Shown in pieces: positions 1-7,799 of a stretch of 27,759 nucleotides of DNA; positions within the stretch are counted from its first letter, which is position 1, and each line of letters opens with the position of its first letter. The stretch is from BPIH01 sp042408925 (GTDB lineage: Bacteria; Chloroflexota; Limnocylindria; Limnocylindrales; CSP1-4). Below the pieces are notes generated by a model. It saw nothing but the letters and a program-made list of their open reading frames with translations, searched no databases and was not told where the DNA came from. The stretch is taken from contig JBHOQO010000089.1 in NCBI GenBank assembly GCA_042408925.1, positions 1 through 27,759 of the forward strand, read 5' to 3'. A program made the translations under genes and the position numbers.

Positions 1-163
1 GCGACCGACCCGGTTCCATCTCGACGAGAAAGTCGACGTCGCTCCGCTCGTCGGCCTCCCCTCGAGCCAAGGAGCCGAAGACGCGGACGTTGCGGGCGCC
101 GTGCCTGGCGGCGATCCGCAGGATCTCCTCGCGCTTCTCCCGGAGTAGCTGGTCGGTGGCCAT
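1..163 (-). CDS. MNT-type nucleotidyltransferase, partial (N-terminal end only)
   Basis: Reading the minus strand from an ATG at 163 gives about 54 residues beginning MATDQLLREK; the gene runs off the left edge. The segment contains the nucleotidyltransferase signature GS-x10-D-x-D (GSLARG...SDVDF, residues 31-45), which in this superfamily binds the nucleotide and two metal ions. Small proteins with this start are the nucleotidyltransferase (MntA-like) half of MNT/HEPN toxin-antitoxin pairs, in which the enzyme modifies the HEPN RNase. A Shine-Dalgarno-like AAGGA lies about 8 bases upstream of the ATG. The HEPN partner, if any, would lie off the window to the left. The domain is clear; the antitoxin role is inferred. 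Confidence 0.8.
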   Translation of the reverse strand, partial: MATDQLLREKREEILRIAARHGARNVRVFGSLARGEADERSDVDFLVEMEPGRS

Positions 164-585
164 GGCCCAAGTCCTTGATGGGTGTGCGGCTGCCGGTTCG
201 CGCCCCGAGTCTATCGGATCGGGCCCGTGGCCAGGCTCAATGTACAGGCGTCTCCCGCCGCTACGCATCTCCTGCCGCCCTCGCCCGCGAGAACCCGGCT
301 CCGTGACAGCCTCAGCGTAACGCGAGGAAGACCGGTCACACAGCGGATCCGGCGCAGAATCCGGGCGCGGTGGTCGAACCGAATCAGGGCGCAGCGACAA
401 CGACACCCCGACAGGGCGCTTCCACCTGGGCGATGGGATGATCGTCCTGCGGCTCTTCCTGGGCCAAGGAGCTCCTCGTCGTCGAACCCGTACCGGTCGC
501 GTCGGGCGCCCGAACCCGTCGGCCTCGTCTGGGCAGGGAAAGCCCCACCCGCGGTGGAGCCCGGGTGCCAACCGGGGAAGGGCTC
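164..585. other. Non-coding stretch between the partial nucleotidyltransferase and the nucleoside operon
   Basis: I find no credible gene here. The open frame that extends the regulator upstream to 438 is low-complexity Arg/Pro-rich sequence with no domain. A short inverted repeat CCACC-CGC-GGTGG sits at 545-557. The stretch presumably carries the promoter of the divergent gene ending at 1-163 and upstream regulatory DNA of the operon. Confidence 0.5.
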
Positions 586-614
586 TTGACGGGCTCATCC
601 GGAATGCCTATCAT
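586..614 (+). promoter_or_regulatory. Candidate sigma70-type promoter of the nucleoside operon, overlapped by a direct repeat
   Basis: TTGACG (586-591) and TATCAT (609-614) are separated by exactly 17 bases, placing transcription start near 621, about 15 bases before the regulator ATG at 636. The octamer TCATCCGG occurs at 595-602 and again at 611-618, 16 bases apart, inside the spacer and over the -10 element. A repeat there is well placed to be the operator of the GntR-family protein encoded first in the operon. The hexamers and spacing are seen directly; the operator role is inferred. Confidence 0.55.
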
Positions 615-635
615 CCGGTCGTTCGGACAACCGCG

Positions 636-1466
636 ATGCACGTGCCTTCTCGCCGCCCTCGCAACCTCGATCGCCGCCCGGGCCTGACGCTGTACGGTGC
701 CGTGCGTGAGGCGATCGAACGCCTCATCACGGAGTGGCAACTGAAGCCGGGCGATGCGCTTCCTACGGAGGCCGAACTGCAGGAGCGGTTTGGCGTCAGC
801 CGCGCGACGATCAGGCAGGCTTTGGCCGAGCTCGACCGGGCGGGCGTCGTGGAGCGCCGCCAGGGCCGCGGCACCTTTGTTGCCCTGCCGGCCATGGAGC
901 GCGAGCTCCCGGAGCTGACCGGCTTCACCGAGCATGTCCAGGCGCGCGGGATGCGCGCGTCTAGCGCACTGGTGGATTGCTCGGTGGCGATCGCCGAGGA
1001 GGGGTCCGACTCTGGCTACTTTCCGCTAGGCACGCCGCTGTTCAAGGCGCGCCGCGTCCGCTACGCGAACGACATCGCGGTCGGTGTCCATACCGTCTAC
1101 GTCCCGCTCGCCATCGCCGAACGGATCGGGTTCACCGAGGAGGTGCTGCGTCACGACGAAACAGCCTCGCTCTATGCGCTTATGGCCGGAGCCGGGATCA
1201 GGCTGACGTGGGCCGAGGAGCACCTTCGGGCTCGGGCGGCTGATCGCGAGGAGGCCAAACTGCTCGGCGTCCGGCCTGGTACCCCCGTCATGAGTGTGCT
1301 GCGGAAGACCCATGACGACGGCGACGACCTGGTGGAGGTCGTGCGGGCCGTGTATTTGGGCGACAAGTACGACTACATCGTCCATCTCGACCGCCTGGCC
1401 GGCAGGGCCGGGACCGGAGGTCTCGTGGCGGCCGGAACATCCAATCGTGAGGAGGAGCAGAAATGA
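636..1466 (+). CDS. GntR-family (HutC/UTRA) transcriptional regulator
   Basis: The 276-residue protein has an N-terminal winged helix-turn-helix (about residues 16-84, with PGDALPTEAEL, RFGVSRATIRQAL and the wing RRQGRGTFV) and a C-terminal UTRA ligand-binding domain (about 95-250). HutC/UTRA regulators usually repress and are released by a small metabolite, often a sugar phosphate or nucleoside-related effector. The ATG at 636 is chosen because the wHTH begins soon after it and a promoter ends about 20 bases upstream; the frame stays open to 438 but that part has no family character. No Shine-Dalgarno is visible. The stop overlaps the next gene by 4 bases (ATGA), so it is co-transcribed with the transporter it probably controls. 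The effector is unknown. Confidence 0.9.
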   Translation: MHVPSRRPRNLDRRPGLTLYGAVREAIERLITEWQLKPGDALPTEAELQERFGVSRATIRQALAELDRAGVVERRQGRGTFVALPAMERELPELTGFTEHVQARGMRASSALVDCSVAIAEEGSDSGYFPLGTPLFKARRVRYANDIAVGVHTVYVPLAIAERIGFTEEVLRHDETASLYALMAGAGIRLTWAEEHLRARAADREEAKLLGVRPGTPVMSVLRKTHDDGDDLVEVVRAVYLGDKYDYIVHLDRLAGRAGTGGLVAAGTSNREEEQK

Positions 1467-2668
1467 CGAATCATCAGCACCGGCCTAATCATCAGCACCG
1501 GCGAGTGTGGCCCGCTCTGCTGACCGCCCTCGCCCTCGGTCTTGGCGCCTGTGCCGGAACCGCAACGCCCAGCCCGGCGCCGTCGGCCTCGCCGTCGGCT
1601 GCTGCGAGCCCATCCCCATCGGCTACGTCCAGCGCCGCACCCTCCGAGGCGCCTTCGGGCGGCATCGTCGAACCGGTGTTCAAGCCGGCCTGCACTCCGC
1701 CATCCGGCAAGACGTTCAAGGTCGCCCTCATCATTGCCCAAGGCGGCCTCGGTGATCAGTCGTACAACGATCTCGCCTACTCGGGCTTCCAGCAGGCCCA
1801 GAAGGATTTCCCGATTGTCGGCCGGATCATTCAGTCCGCCGACATCGTTTCGCAGGGGCAGGCGATCCTGACCCAGGCAGGCCAGGCGGGCTTCGATCTC
1901 GTCGTCGATCTCGAGTTCAGCACGGCTGACGCCCTCAAGGCGGTCGGGCCGACGTTTCCGAACACCCAGTGGATGATCGTCAACCTGCCCTCGTCGGGGC
2001 CGAATATCACCGGGTACCTGTTCAATGAGCAGGACGGGTCGTACCTCGCCGGAGCGCTGGCCGCGATGGTTACCTCCGACACGAGCATTCCGGGCATCAA
2101 CGCCGACAAGGTCATCGGTGCCATCGGAGGGATCAAGTCGACCGGCATCGACAAGTTCCTCGTCGGGTACATTCAGGGCGCCCATGACATCGACCCCGCG
2201 GTCAACGTCCTGACCAACTACTCGAATTCCTTCGGCGATCCGGCCAAGGGAAAGGAGCTGGCCGACGCGATGTTTGGCCAGGGCGCCGACATCGTGTACC
2301 AGGTGGCCGGGGGTACCGGGACCGGGATCATCCAGGCTGCTCAGGCAGCGAACCACTACGCGATCGGCGTCGATACCGACCAGGACGCACTGGCGCCCGG
2401 GCACGTGCTCACGAGCATGATCAAGCGGACCGACTTCGCCGTATACGACTCGATTGACCGGCTCGTCTGCGGTCAGCTAAAAGGCGGCGAGACGGTGACT
2501 CTGGGCCTCAAGGAGGGCGCGGTGGGCCTCAGCCCGATGAAGTTCACCCGGAGCCTTATCCCGCAGGCCTACCTCGACAAGGTCGCCCAGCTTCGCCAGA
2601 GCATCATCGACGGCACCATCAAGGTCTGGAACGTCATCGAACAGGGCTATCCGACCTGGTTCAAGTGA
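1463..2668 (+). CDS. BMP-family ABC transporter substrate-binding lipoprotein
   Basis: A 401-residue secreted lipoprotein. The N-terminus has a positively charged, His-rich start, a hydrophobic stretch (about 16-29) and a lipobox LGAC with Cys30 as the lipidation site, then a Pro/Ser/Ala/Thr-rich tether (about 34-66). The rest is a Bmp/PnrA-type periplasmic-binding domain (KVALIIAQGGLGDQSYND near the start, GADIVYQVAGGTGTGI in the second lobe). Characterised members bind purine nucleosides. It overlaps the regulator and the downstream ATPase by 4 bases each. GGAGG 7 bases before the ATG at 1463 supports the start. The first residues carry an 18-bp tandem duplication (reported separately). The nucleoside substrate is inferred from family and the phosphorylase in the same operon. 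Confidence 0.93.
   Translation: MTNHQHRPNHQHRRVWPALLTALALGLGACAGTATPSPAPSASPSAAASPSPSATSSAAPSEAPSGGIVEPVFKPACTPPSGKTFKVALIIAQGGLGDQSYNDLAYSGFQQAQKDFPIVGRIIQSADIVSQGQAILTQAGQAGFDLVVDLEFSTADALKAVGPTFPNTQWMIVNLPSSGPNITGYLFNEQDGSYLAGALAAMVTSDTSIPGINADKVIGAIGGIKSTGIDKFLVGYIQGAHDIDPAVNVLTNYSNSFGDPAKGKELADAMFGQGADIVYQVAGGTGTGIIQAAQAANHYAIGVDTDQDALAPGHVLTSMIKRTDFAVYDSIDRLVCGQLKGGETVTLGLKEGAVGLSPMKFTRSLIPQAYLDKVAQLRQSIIDGTIKVWNVIEQGYPTWFK
1469..1504 (+). repeat. 18-bp tandem duplication in the lipoprotein N-terminus
   Basis: The unit starting AATCATCAGCACCGGC is present twice back to back (1469-1486 and 1487-1504), differing only in its last bases. It encodes NHQHRP then NHQHRR, lying directly before the signal-peptide hydrophobic core. 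Confidence 0.9.
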
Positions 2669-4248
2669 GTCTCAGAGTGCCCCATCGGCAGGGAGGCCCC
2701 GGAGTCCGTGCGGCCGAGCCAGGTGTCGCCGGGTTGGGGATGCCGCGTGTCCGGATGCGCGGCATCACCAAGCGCTACGGATCCATCGTTGCGAACGACG
2801 GGATCGATGTCGACGTCGCTCGCGGCAGCATTCACGCCATCGTGGGTGAGAACGGTGCCGGCAAGACGACGCTCGTGCGGATCCTCTACGGACTCGTCGA
2901 GCCCGATGATGGTGTCATCGAACTCGACGGCCGGCCGGTCCGCATCGCCAGCCCGGCGGCCGCGATCCGGCTTGGGATCGGCATGGTCCACCAGCGTTTT
3001 GAGCTTGTGGACTCGCTTACGGCACTGGAGAACCTCGTCCTGGCCCGGATGCCAACTCGATACGGCGTCGCGTTCGATCGCGAGGCCGCGCTGGCTGCGG
3101 CGCGTGAACACGCCGGCCGGCTGGGCGTCACGGTCGACTGGGACGCTCCGGTCGCCACCCTCGACGTCGGCGCCCGTCAGCGTCTCGAGATCATGCGGCT
3201 TCTACACACGAAGGCCGACATCCTGATCTTCGATGAGCCGACGAGCGTCTTGACTCCACAGGAGGCGGACGAGCTGTTCGTGGTCCTCCGTCGACTGGCG
3301 GCCGAAGGTCGGACGATCATCTTCATCTCCCACAAGCTGCGCGAGGTATTTGCTCTCGCAGACCGGGTGACTGTCCTCCGGCGAGGTCGGGTCGTCTGGA
3401 GCGGCCCGACCTCGGCGACGAACCCGGCAACGCTCGCCGCCCAGATCGTGGGCGAACGTTTCGAGGCACGGGCGGTCTCGCGAACGGCCCCGGTCGGCGA
3501 GCCGATCCTTGAGGTCCTGGGAGTAACGGTCGCAGATGACCGGGGTACAGTCAAACTACGTGACGCGAACCTAACGCTCCATCGGGCCGAGATAGTCGGG
3601 ATCGCCGGCCTGGAGGGCAACGGCCAGCGTGAGCTCGTCGAGGCGCTCGTTGGTCTGCGTCGTCCGCTCCGGGGGTCGATTCGCCTCGCCGGGCGATCGA
3701 TCGAAGGCCTGGGTGTCCGCAGTCGTCGCCGGCTGGGACTGGCGTACATCTCTGAGGACCGCGATGCCGAGGGTGCCTGCCTGCCCGCGACGCTCGCGGA
3801 CAACGTGGTCGCGGTCGACCATGCCCAGCCACCGTTCGCCCGGTTGGGCTGGCGCCAGGCCGGTGCCGTGAATGCGCTTGCCCGGACGGTCATCGAGCGT
3901 TTCGGGGTGGCAAGCGGCAGCCCGACGACTCCTGCTCGTGCTCTCTCCGGCGGCAACCTCCAGCGTCTCGTCGTCGGGCGCGAGCTGCGTGAGCCGCGGC
4001 TGGTTCTCATCGCGGCTCACCCGACGCGCGGGGTCGACGTCCGGGGCACGGACTTCATCCGACGGCAGCTTGAAGCCGCTCGTGAGGGCGGTACCGCGGT
4101 CCTCCTCGTCTCCGAGGAGCTCAACGAGCTCATCGAACTGGCTGATCGCCTCGTCGTCCTGTTCGACGGGCGGATCGTTGGAACGCTCGCGGCCTTCGAG
4201 GCGACGCCAGAGCGCCTGGGGGCACTCATGACCGGGCTCGCAGCATGA
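2665..4248 (+). CDS. Double-ABC ATPase of the BMP/nucleoside transporter
   Basis: A 527-residue protein with two fused nucleotide-binding domains, as in the ATPases of BMP, ribose and simple-sugar importers. Domain 1 has Walker A GENGAGKT (61-68), a weak signature (VGARQRLEI) and Walker B LIFDEPT (Asp190, Glu191) with switch His223. Domain 2 has a degenerate Walker A (GLEGNGQREL), a good signature LSGGNLQR (428-435) and a Walker B region ending in HPTRGVDV in which the catalytic Glu is absent. This asymmetry is normal for the family, where one composite site does most hydrolysis. The GTG at 2665 gives a GTGA overlap with the lipoprotein stop; an ATG at 2740 (residue 26) is a plausible alternative because the ABC domain starts just after it. 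Confidence 0.93.
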   Translation: MSLRVPHRQGGPGVRAAEPGVAGLGMPRVRMRGITKRYGSIVANDGIDVDVARGSIHAIVGENGAGKTTLVRILYGLVEPDDGVIELDGRPVRIASPAAAIRLGIGMVHQRFELVDSLTALENLVLARMPTRYGVAFDREAALAAAREHAGRLGVTVDWDAPVATLDVGARQRLEIMRLLHTKADILIFDEPTSVLTPQEADELFVVLRRLAAEGRTIIFISHKLREVFALADRVTVLRRGRVVWSGPTSATNPATLAAQIVGERFEARAVSRTAPVGEPILEVLGVTVADDRGTVKLRDANLTLHRAEIVGIAGLEGNGQRELVEALVGLRRPLRGSIRLAGRSIEGLGVRSRRRLGLAYISEDRDAEGACLPATLADNVVAVDHAQPPFARLGWRQAGAVNALARTVIERFGVASGSPTTPARALSGGNLQRLVVGRELREPRLVLIAAHPTRGVDVRGTDFIRRQLEAAREGGTAVLLVSEELNELIELADRLVVLFDGRIVGTLAAFEATPERLGALMTGLAA

Positions 4249-5324
4249 GCCGCTCGGTGACCGCCGAGGTAGTGGCGGGCCTGCCGCCCGCCATTGTGCT
4301 GACCGGTCGGGCTGTCGAGCTTGTCGCCCCGTTCGCGCTGGCCCTCGCGCTCGGCGCAGGTGTCCTCGCGGTCACCGGGCGCGACGCGATCGGCACGTAT
4401 GGTCTCCTCTTGGAGCAGTCGTTCGGCGGGACGCAGGCGATCGCGAACACGCTCGTCGCGGCGACGCCGGTCCTCTTCACGGGACTCGCGACGAGCATCG
4501 CGTTCCGGGCCGGGGTGTTCAACGTCGGCGTCGAGGGCTCGCTCTACGTAGGAGCGTTCGCAGCCGCATGGGTTGGCTTCAGCTTCACCACGCTCCCAGG
4601 GGCGGTTCTTCTCCCAGTCGCGCTCGTCGCGGGTGCCCTGGCTGGGATTGCCTGGGCGATTGTGCCCGGGGCACTCCGAGCCTGGTGGCGAGTCGACGAG
4701 GTCGTCACGACGCTCATGGCCAACTACGTGGCAATCCTGTTCACGGGCTACCTCGTGAACTTCTGGTTTCTCGCGCCGGGTGTCGCCAACAGCATGAGCC
4801 CGCTCGTGGCAACTCAGGCTCAGCTGAGCCCGCTCGTTAGCTCGACGCAGCTGACGCTTGCGTTCCCGGTGGCGCTCATGGCGACGGTCCTCTATTGGCT
4901 GCTCTTTCGGTCGACGACCGTCGGCTATCGGCTCCGGATCGTCGGTCACTGTCCCCGGTTTGGAGCCGCGTCCGGGATCGATTTGGCGCGGACGATCATC
5001 GTCGCGATGGTCCTGTCGGGGTTGCTGGGCGGGCTCGCTGGCGCGTTCCAAATCCTGGCGGTAAATCACCGCTTCATTGCGAACTTCTCGCCGGGCTACG
5101 GGTTTACCGGGATCGCGGTTGCACTCTTGGGGCGCAACACAGCGCCCGGCATCCTGGCTGCCGCGCTGTTCTTCGGGGCACTCGCCAACGGGGGCTCGAT
5201 GATCCAGCTTTTTAGCGACATCCCGCTCGATCTCATCAACGTTGTCCAGGGCTCGGTCATGATCTTCGCGGTTGTGGAGCTCGGGCGGTTGGCGCGTCTG
5301 GTCGGGGTGCGCAGCCGTGCCTGA
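4245..5324 (+). CDS. BMP/nucleoside ABC transporter permease 1
   Basis: A 359-residue, strongly hydrophobic protein of the BPD_transp_2 family (YufP/NupP-like). The family segment NVGVEGSLYVGAF and the loop VDEVVTTLMANYVAILFTGYL are visible, and hydrophobic stretches suggest eight or more membrane helices. With the second permease it should form the membrane channel loaded by the lipoprotein and driven by the double ATPase. The ATG at 4245 overlaps the ATPase stop by 4 bases (ATGA). The C-terminus overlaps the next gene by 8 bases. Confidence 0.93.
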   Translation: MSRSVTAEVVAGLPPAIVLTGRAVELVAPFALALALGAGVLAVTGRDAIGTYGLLLEQSFGGTQAIANTLVAATPVLFTGLATSIAFRAGVFNVGVEGSLYVGAFAAAWVGFSFTTLPGAVLLPVALVAGALAGIAWAIVPGALRAWWRVDEVVTTLMANYVAILFTGYLVNFWFLAPGVANSMSPLVATQAQLSPLVSSTQLTLAFPVALMATVLYWLLFRSTTVGYRLRIVGHCPRFGAASGIDLARTIIVAMVLSGLLGGLAGAFQILAVNHRFIANFSPGYGFTGIAVALLGRNTAPGILAAALFFGALANGGSMIQLFSDIPLDLINVVQGSVMIFAVVELGRLARLVGVRSRA

Positions 5325-6264
5325 GGTCGTCAGCACGGTCCTCGCGTCCGCTGCCCCGGCGACGACCGCTATCCTGCTCGCGGCGATGGGCGGCCTCGTC
5401 AACCGGCAGGCAGGCATCGTGAACATCGCCCTTGAGGCAAAGATGCTCGTCGGTGCCTTCGTCGCGGTTGTCGTCTCGGCGGCCACCGGGAGCCCGCTGC
5501 TCGCAGTCGTGTCGGCGGCCCTCGCCGGCGGCGTCGTCGGCCTCCTGTTTTCGCTGTCGATCACTCGCCTGGGCGGCAACGAGATCATCGCCGGGCTCGG
5601 GCTAAACCTGCTCGTCGTCGGGCTGTTCGGCTACCTGCTGCCGGTTGCCTACGGGGTCCAGGGCACGCTCATCCCGCCGGGGCTCGTCGGCCTACCGTCC
5701 ATCCACCTACCGCTTGTCGAGGCGCTTCCGCTGCTCGGCCCGGTCCTCTCGGGTCACGATCCGCTCACCTATCTGAGCTGGCTGTCGGTACCACTCGTGT
5801 CGCTCTTTCTCTACCGAACGGTGGCCGGGATCGCGCTTCGGGCGACCGGCGCCAACGAGGAGGCGGCCCGAGCAGCGGGCATCCCGACCCTGCTCGTGCG
5901 GGACCTGTCAACGGTGATCGCCGGGATGTTCGCAGGTCTCGCCGGCGCTCAGCTGTCGTTGGGCGTCGTCACCCTGTTCAACAAGAACATGACGGGAGGA
6001 CGGGGCTTCATCGCCCTCGCCGCGTTCTACTTCGGCGATGCGCGGCCGGGCTTGACCGCCCTGGGCGCCCTCATCTTCGGGGTCTTCGAGTCGGCCTCGT
6101 TTCGACTCCAGAGCTCGGGCTGGCCCCCCCAGATCGTCCAGAGCCTGCCCTATCTCGTCGTCGTCGGTAGCCTCACACTCGTGGCTGTGCGTCGGGCGTG
6201 GCAGGCCCGGGCTCGGGCCGAGCGCGTCGTGCTGGCGTTGAACTCGGGCTCGGGAGGAGAGTGA
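5317..6264 (+). CDS. BMP/nucleoside ABC transporter permease 2
   Basis: A 315-residue BPD_transp_2 permease, the shorter partner of permease 1. The diagnostic segment NRQAGIVNIALEAKMLVGAF near residues 29-48 matches the consensus of second-permease subunits (AGvvNiglEGmmL-type), and ATGANEEAARAAGI is the conserved cytoplasmic loop thought to contact the ATPase. I prefer the GTG at 5317, which overlaps the previous gene by 8 bases and starts just before the first hydrophobic segment. An in-frame start at 5272 would add 15 residues of no family character. Confidence 0.9.
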   Translation: MPEVVSTVLASAAPATTAILLAAMGGLVNRQAGIVNIALEAKMLVGAFVAVVVSAATGSPLLAVVSAALAGGVVGLLFSLSITRLGGNEIIAGLGLNLLVVGLFGYLLPVAYGVQGTLIPPGLVGLPSIHLPLVEALPLLGPVLSGHDPLTYLSWLSVPLVSLFLYRTVAGIALRATGANEEAARAAGIPTLLVRDLSTVIAGMFAGLAGAQLSLGVVTLFNKNMTGGRGFIALAAFYFGDARPGLTALGALIFGVFESASFRLQSSGWPPQIVQSLPYLVVVGSLTLVAVRRAWQARARAERVVLALNSGSGGE

Positions 6265-6265
6265 G

Positions 6266-6862
6266 GTGGCTGCCCATCCGAGCCCGTCGCCGCGCCACAA
6301 GCTTGCGCTCGTCTTGATCGACGTCAACCGCTCGTTCTTCGATCCAGCTGGGTCCTTCTACTACCCAGAGGCACCCGCTCTCCTCGGCGCCCTCGGCGAG
6401 CTCCTCGCCGCCGCCCGCGACGGGAGGCGGCTCGTCGTCCATGCCCGAGAAGCCCATCACCCACGGCTGTTCGATTTCGAATGGATGAAGCTGCCGGTCC
6501 ACTGCATCCGGAACGACTTCGACGCCGAGCCGTACCCGGGCTTCGAGGAGCGCCCGGACGAGCTCGTGGTGCCCAAGCGCCGGTACTCGGCGTTTTTTGC
6601 GACCGAGTTGGCTCTCGTCCTGGGCGAGCAGGGCGTCCGCCGGGTCATTGTCGCTGGCGTGAAGACAAACGTGTGCATCCGGGCCACGGTTCAGGATGCG
6701 TTCGCGTACGGTTTTCGGCCGACCGTGCCACGCGAGGCGGTGTGCTCAAACCGCAGGCACCTTCACGAGGCGTCACTCGAGGACATCGCTCGCTACCTTG
6801 GCGAGGTTGTGGATCTCGCGACGGCGGTCGCCTGGCTGAGCGGCGAGGGGCCCGATGACTAA
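6266..6862 (+). CDS. Nicotinamidase/isochorismatase-like cysteine hydrolase
   Basis: A 198-residue protein of the cysteine hydrolase (isochorismatase-like) fold, usual size. The Asp-Lys-Cys catalytic triad can be placed at Asp19 (LVLIDVNRSF), Lys104 (VVPKRRYSAF) and Cys137 (GVKTNVCIRAT). Around residues 60-80, AREAHH and PVHC align by eye with the metal-binding region of nicotinamidases (Q-D-W-H and PVHC), giving Glu62, His64 and His79, with Glu where Asp is usual. Family members hydrolyse amides such as nicotinamide, ureidoacrylate or carbamoyl compounds. Substrate is not determinable from sequence; the operon suggests a nucleobase-derived amide. The start is a GTG one base after the permease stop. 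Confidence 0.85.
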   Translation: MAAHPSPSPRHKLALVLIDVNRSFFDPAGSFYYPEAPALLGALGELLAAARDGRRLVVHAREAHHPRLFDFEWMKLPVHCIRNDFDAEPYPGFEERPDELVVPKRRYSAFFATELALVLGEQGVRRVIVAGVKTNVCIRATVQDAFAYGFRPTVPREAVCSNRRHLHEASLEDIARYLGEVVDLATAVAWLSGEGPDD

Positions 6863-7799
6863 CGGCGTCGCGGGGTTCGGCATCGAGGACGGACCAGATG
6901 TCCTCGTTGTCGGGTATGCCTCGATCGATCGGGTGTGGCGCGCCAAGAGCCGGCCGTCCCCGGGGAGGACCGCCATCCTTGAAGGACCGGTCGAGCCAGC
7001 CCCAGCGTTCGGGGGCTGCGGTCCGAACGTCGCGATCGAGCTCGCTCAGCTCGGCCTACGGACCGCACTCGTCACGTGGCTCGGCGACGACGCCGACGGG
7101 CGTGCCTACCTCGCCCACCTCGCCTCGGCCGGCGTCGACCTGGCCGCCGTCGAAGTCGCGCCCGGGCAGGCGTCGCCCCGGACGATCCTCGTCTACGACC
7201 CCGACGGGGGTGCGACTTGCCTGTACCACCCGAGCGGCTCGCCCGACCAGCGGCTCACCGAGGCCGGTCGGACGGCGGCCGTCGGAGCGCGCGTCCTCGC
7301 AGTGACCGTCTGCCCGGCACAGCTCACGGCCGAGTTGCTCGATGCCCGTCGCGCGGACGCGCTCGTCGCGTGGAACGTGAAGGCCGACGCCGACGCCTAC
7401 CCGCTGGCCCTCCGGGCAAGGCTCCTGCGCGAGGCCAGACTCGTCTGCCTCAACCGCGACGAACTCGCCTTCATCACAGGGTCGGAGGTGCCGACTGCGT
7501 CCGAGGCAGTAGCGGCAATCGAGAGACTCCCCCTCGCTCCGGACGCGATCGTCGCCCTTACCCTCGGCTCCAATGGCTCGCTCGTCCGAGCGGCTGGTAC
7601 GACCACCCACGTCCCGGCGGAGCTGGTCGAGGTCAGCGACCCGACGGGCGCGGGAGACGCGTATTTTGCGGCCTTCATCGCTGCCTTCGTAGCGGGCAGG
7701 TCTCCGATCGAGGCAGCCCGAGCCGCCACCCGCCACGCGGCTGCGTACCTGCGGGCGAAGGCGTCCGCCGCTGCCGGGTTCGCGAGTGCAAGCCGATGA
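6855..7799 (+). CDS. PfkB-family (ribokinase-like) carbohydrate/nucleoside kinase
   Basis: A 314-residue ribokinase-fold kinase. The N-terminal glycine motif GGCGPNVA (53-60) and the C-terminal signature DPTGAGDAYFA are both intact; Asp268 of GAGD is the catalytic base and the glycines form the anion hole. The family phosphorylates sugars (ribose, fructose), nucleosides (adenosine, pseudouridine, inosine) or related hydroxyls with ATP. Placed between a cysteine hydrolase and a nucleoside phosphorylase, a nucleoside or pentose substrate is the natural inference, but no residue fixes it. It starts at an ATG overlapping the previous stop by 8 bases and ends with an ATGA overlap. Confidence 0.9.
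   Translation: MTNGVAGFGIEDGPDVLVVGYASIDRVWRAKSRPSPGRTAILEGPVEPAPAFGGCGPNVAIELAQLGLRTALVTWLGDDADGRAYLAHLASAGVDLAAVEVAPGQASPRTILVYDPDGGATCLYHPSGSPDQRLTEAGRTAAVGARVLAVTVCPAQLTAELLDARRADALVAWNVKADADAYPLALRARLLREARLVCLNRDELAFITGSEVPTASEAVAAIERLPLAPDAIVALTLGSNGSLVRAAGTTTHVPAELVEVSDPTGAGDAYFAAFIAAFVAGRSPIEAARAATRHAAAYLRAKASAAAGFASASR

Noticed and set aside
438..635. N-terminal extension of the GntR-family regulator
   Set aside because: The frame is open but the extra 66 residues show no family similarity and a good promoter (586-614) lies inside them.
164..635. Riboswitch (for example purine or preQ1) upstream of the nucleoside operon
   Set aside because: I found no conserved aptamer core, and the inferred leader is only about 15 bases long.
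4017..5588. 523-codon minus-strand frame opposite the two permeases
   Set aside because: Highly charged sequence without domain, opposite genes with conserved permease motifs.
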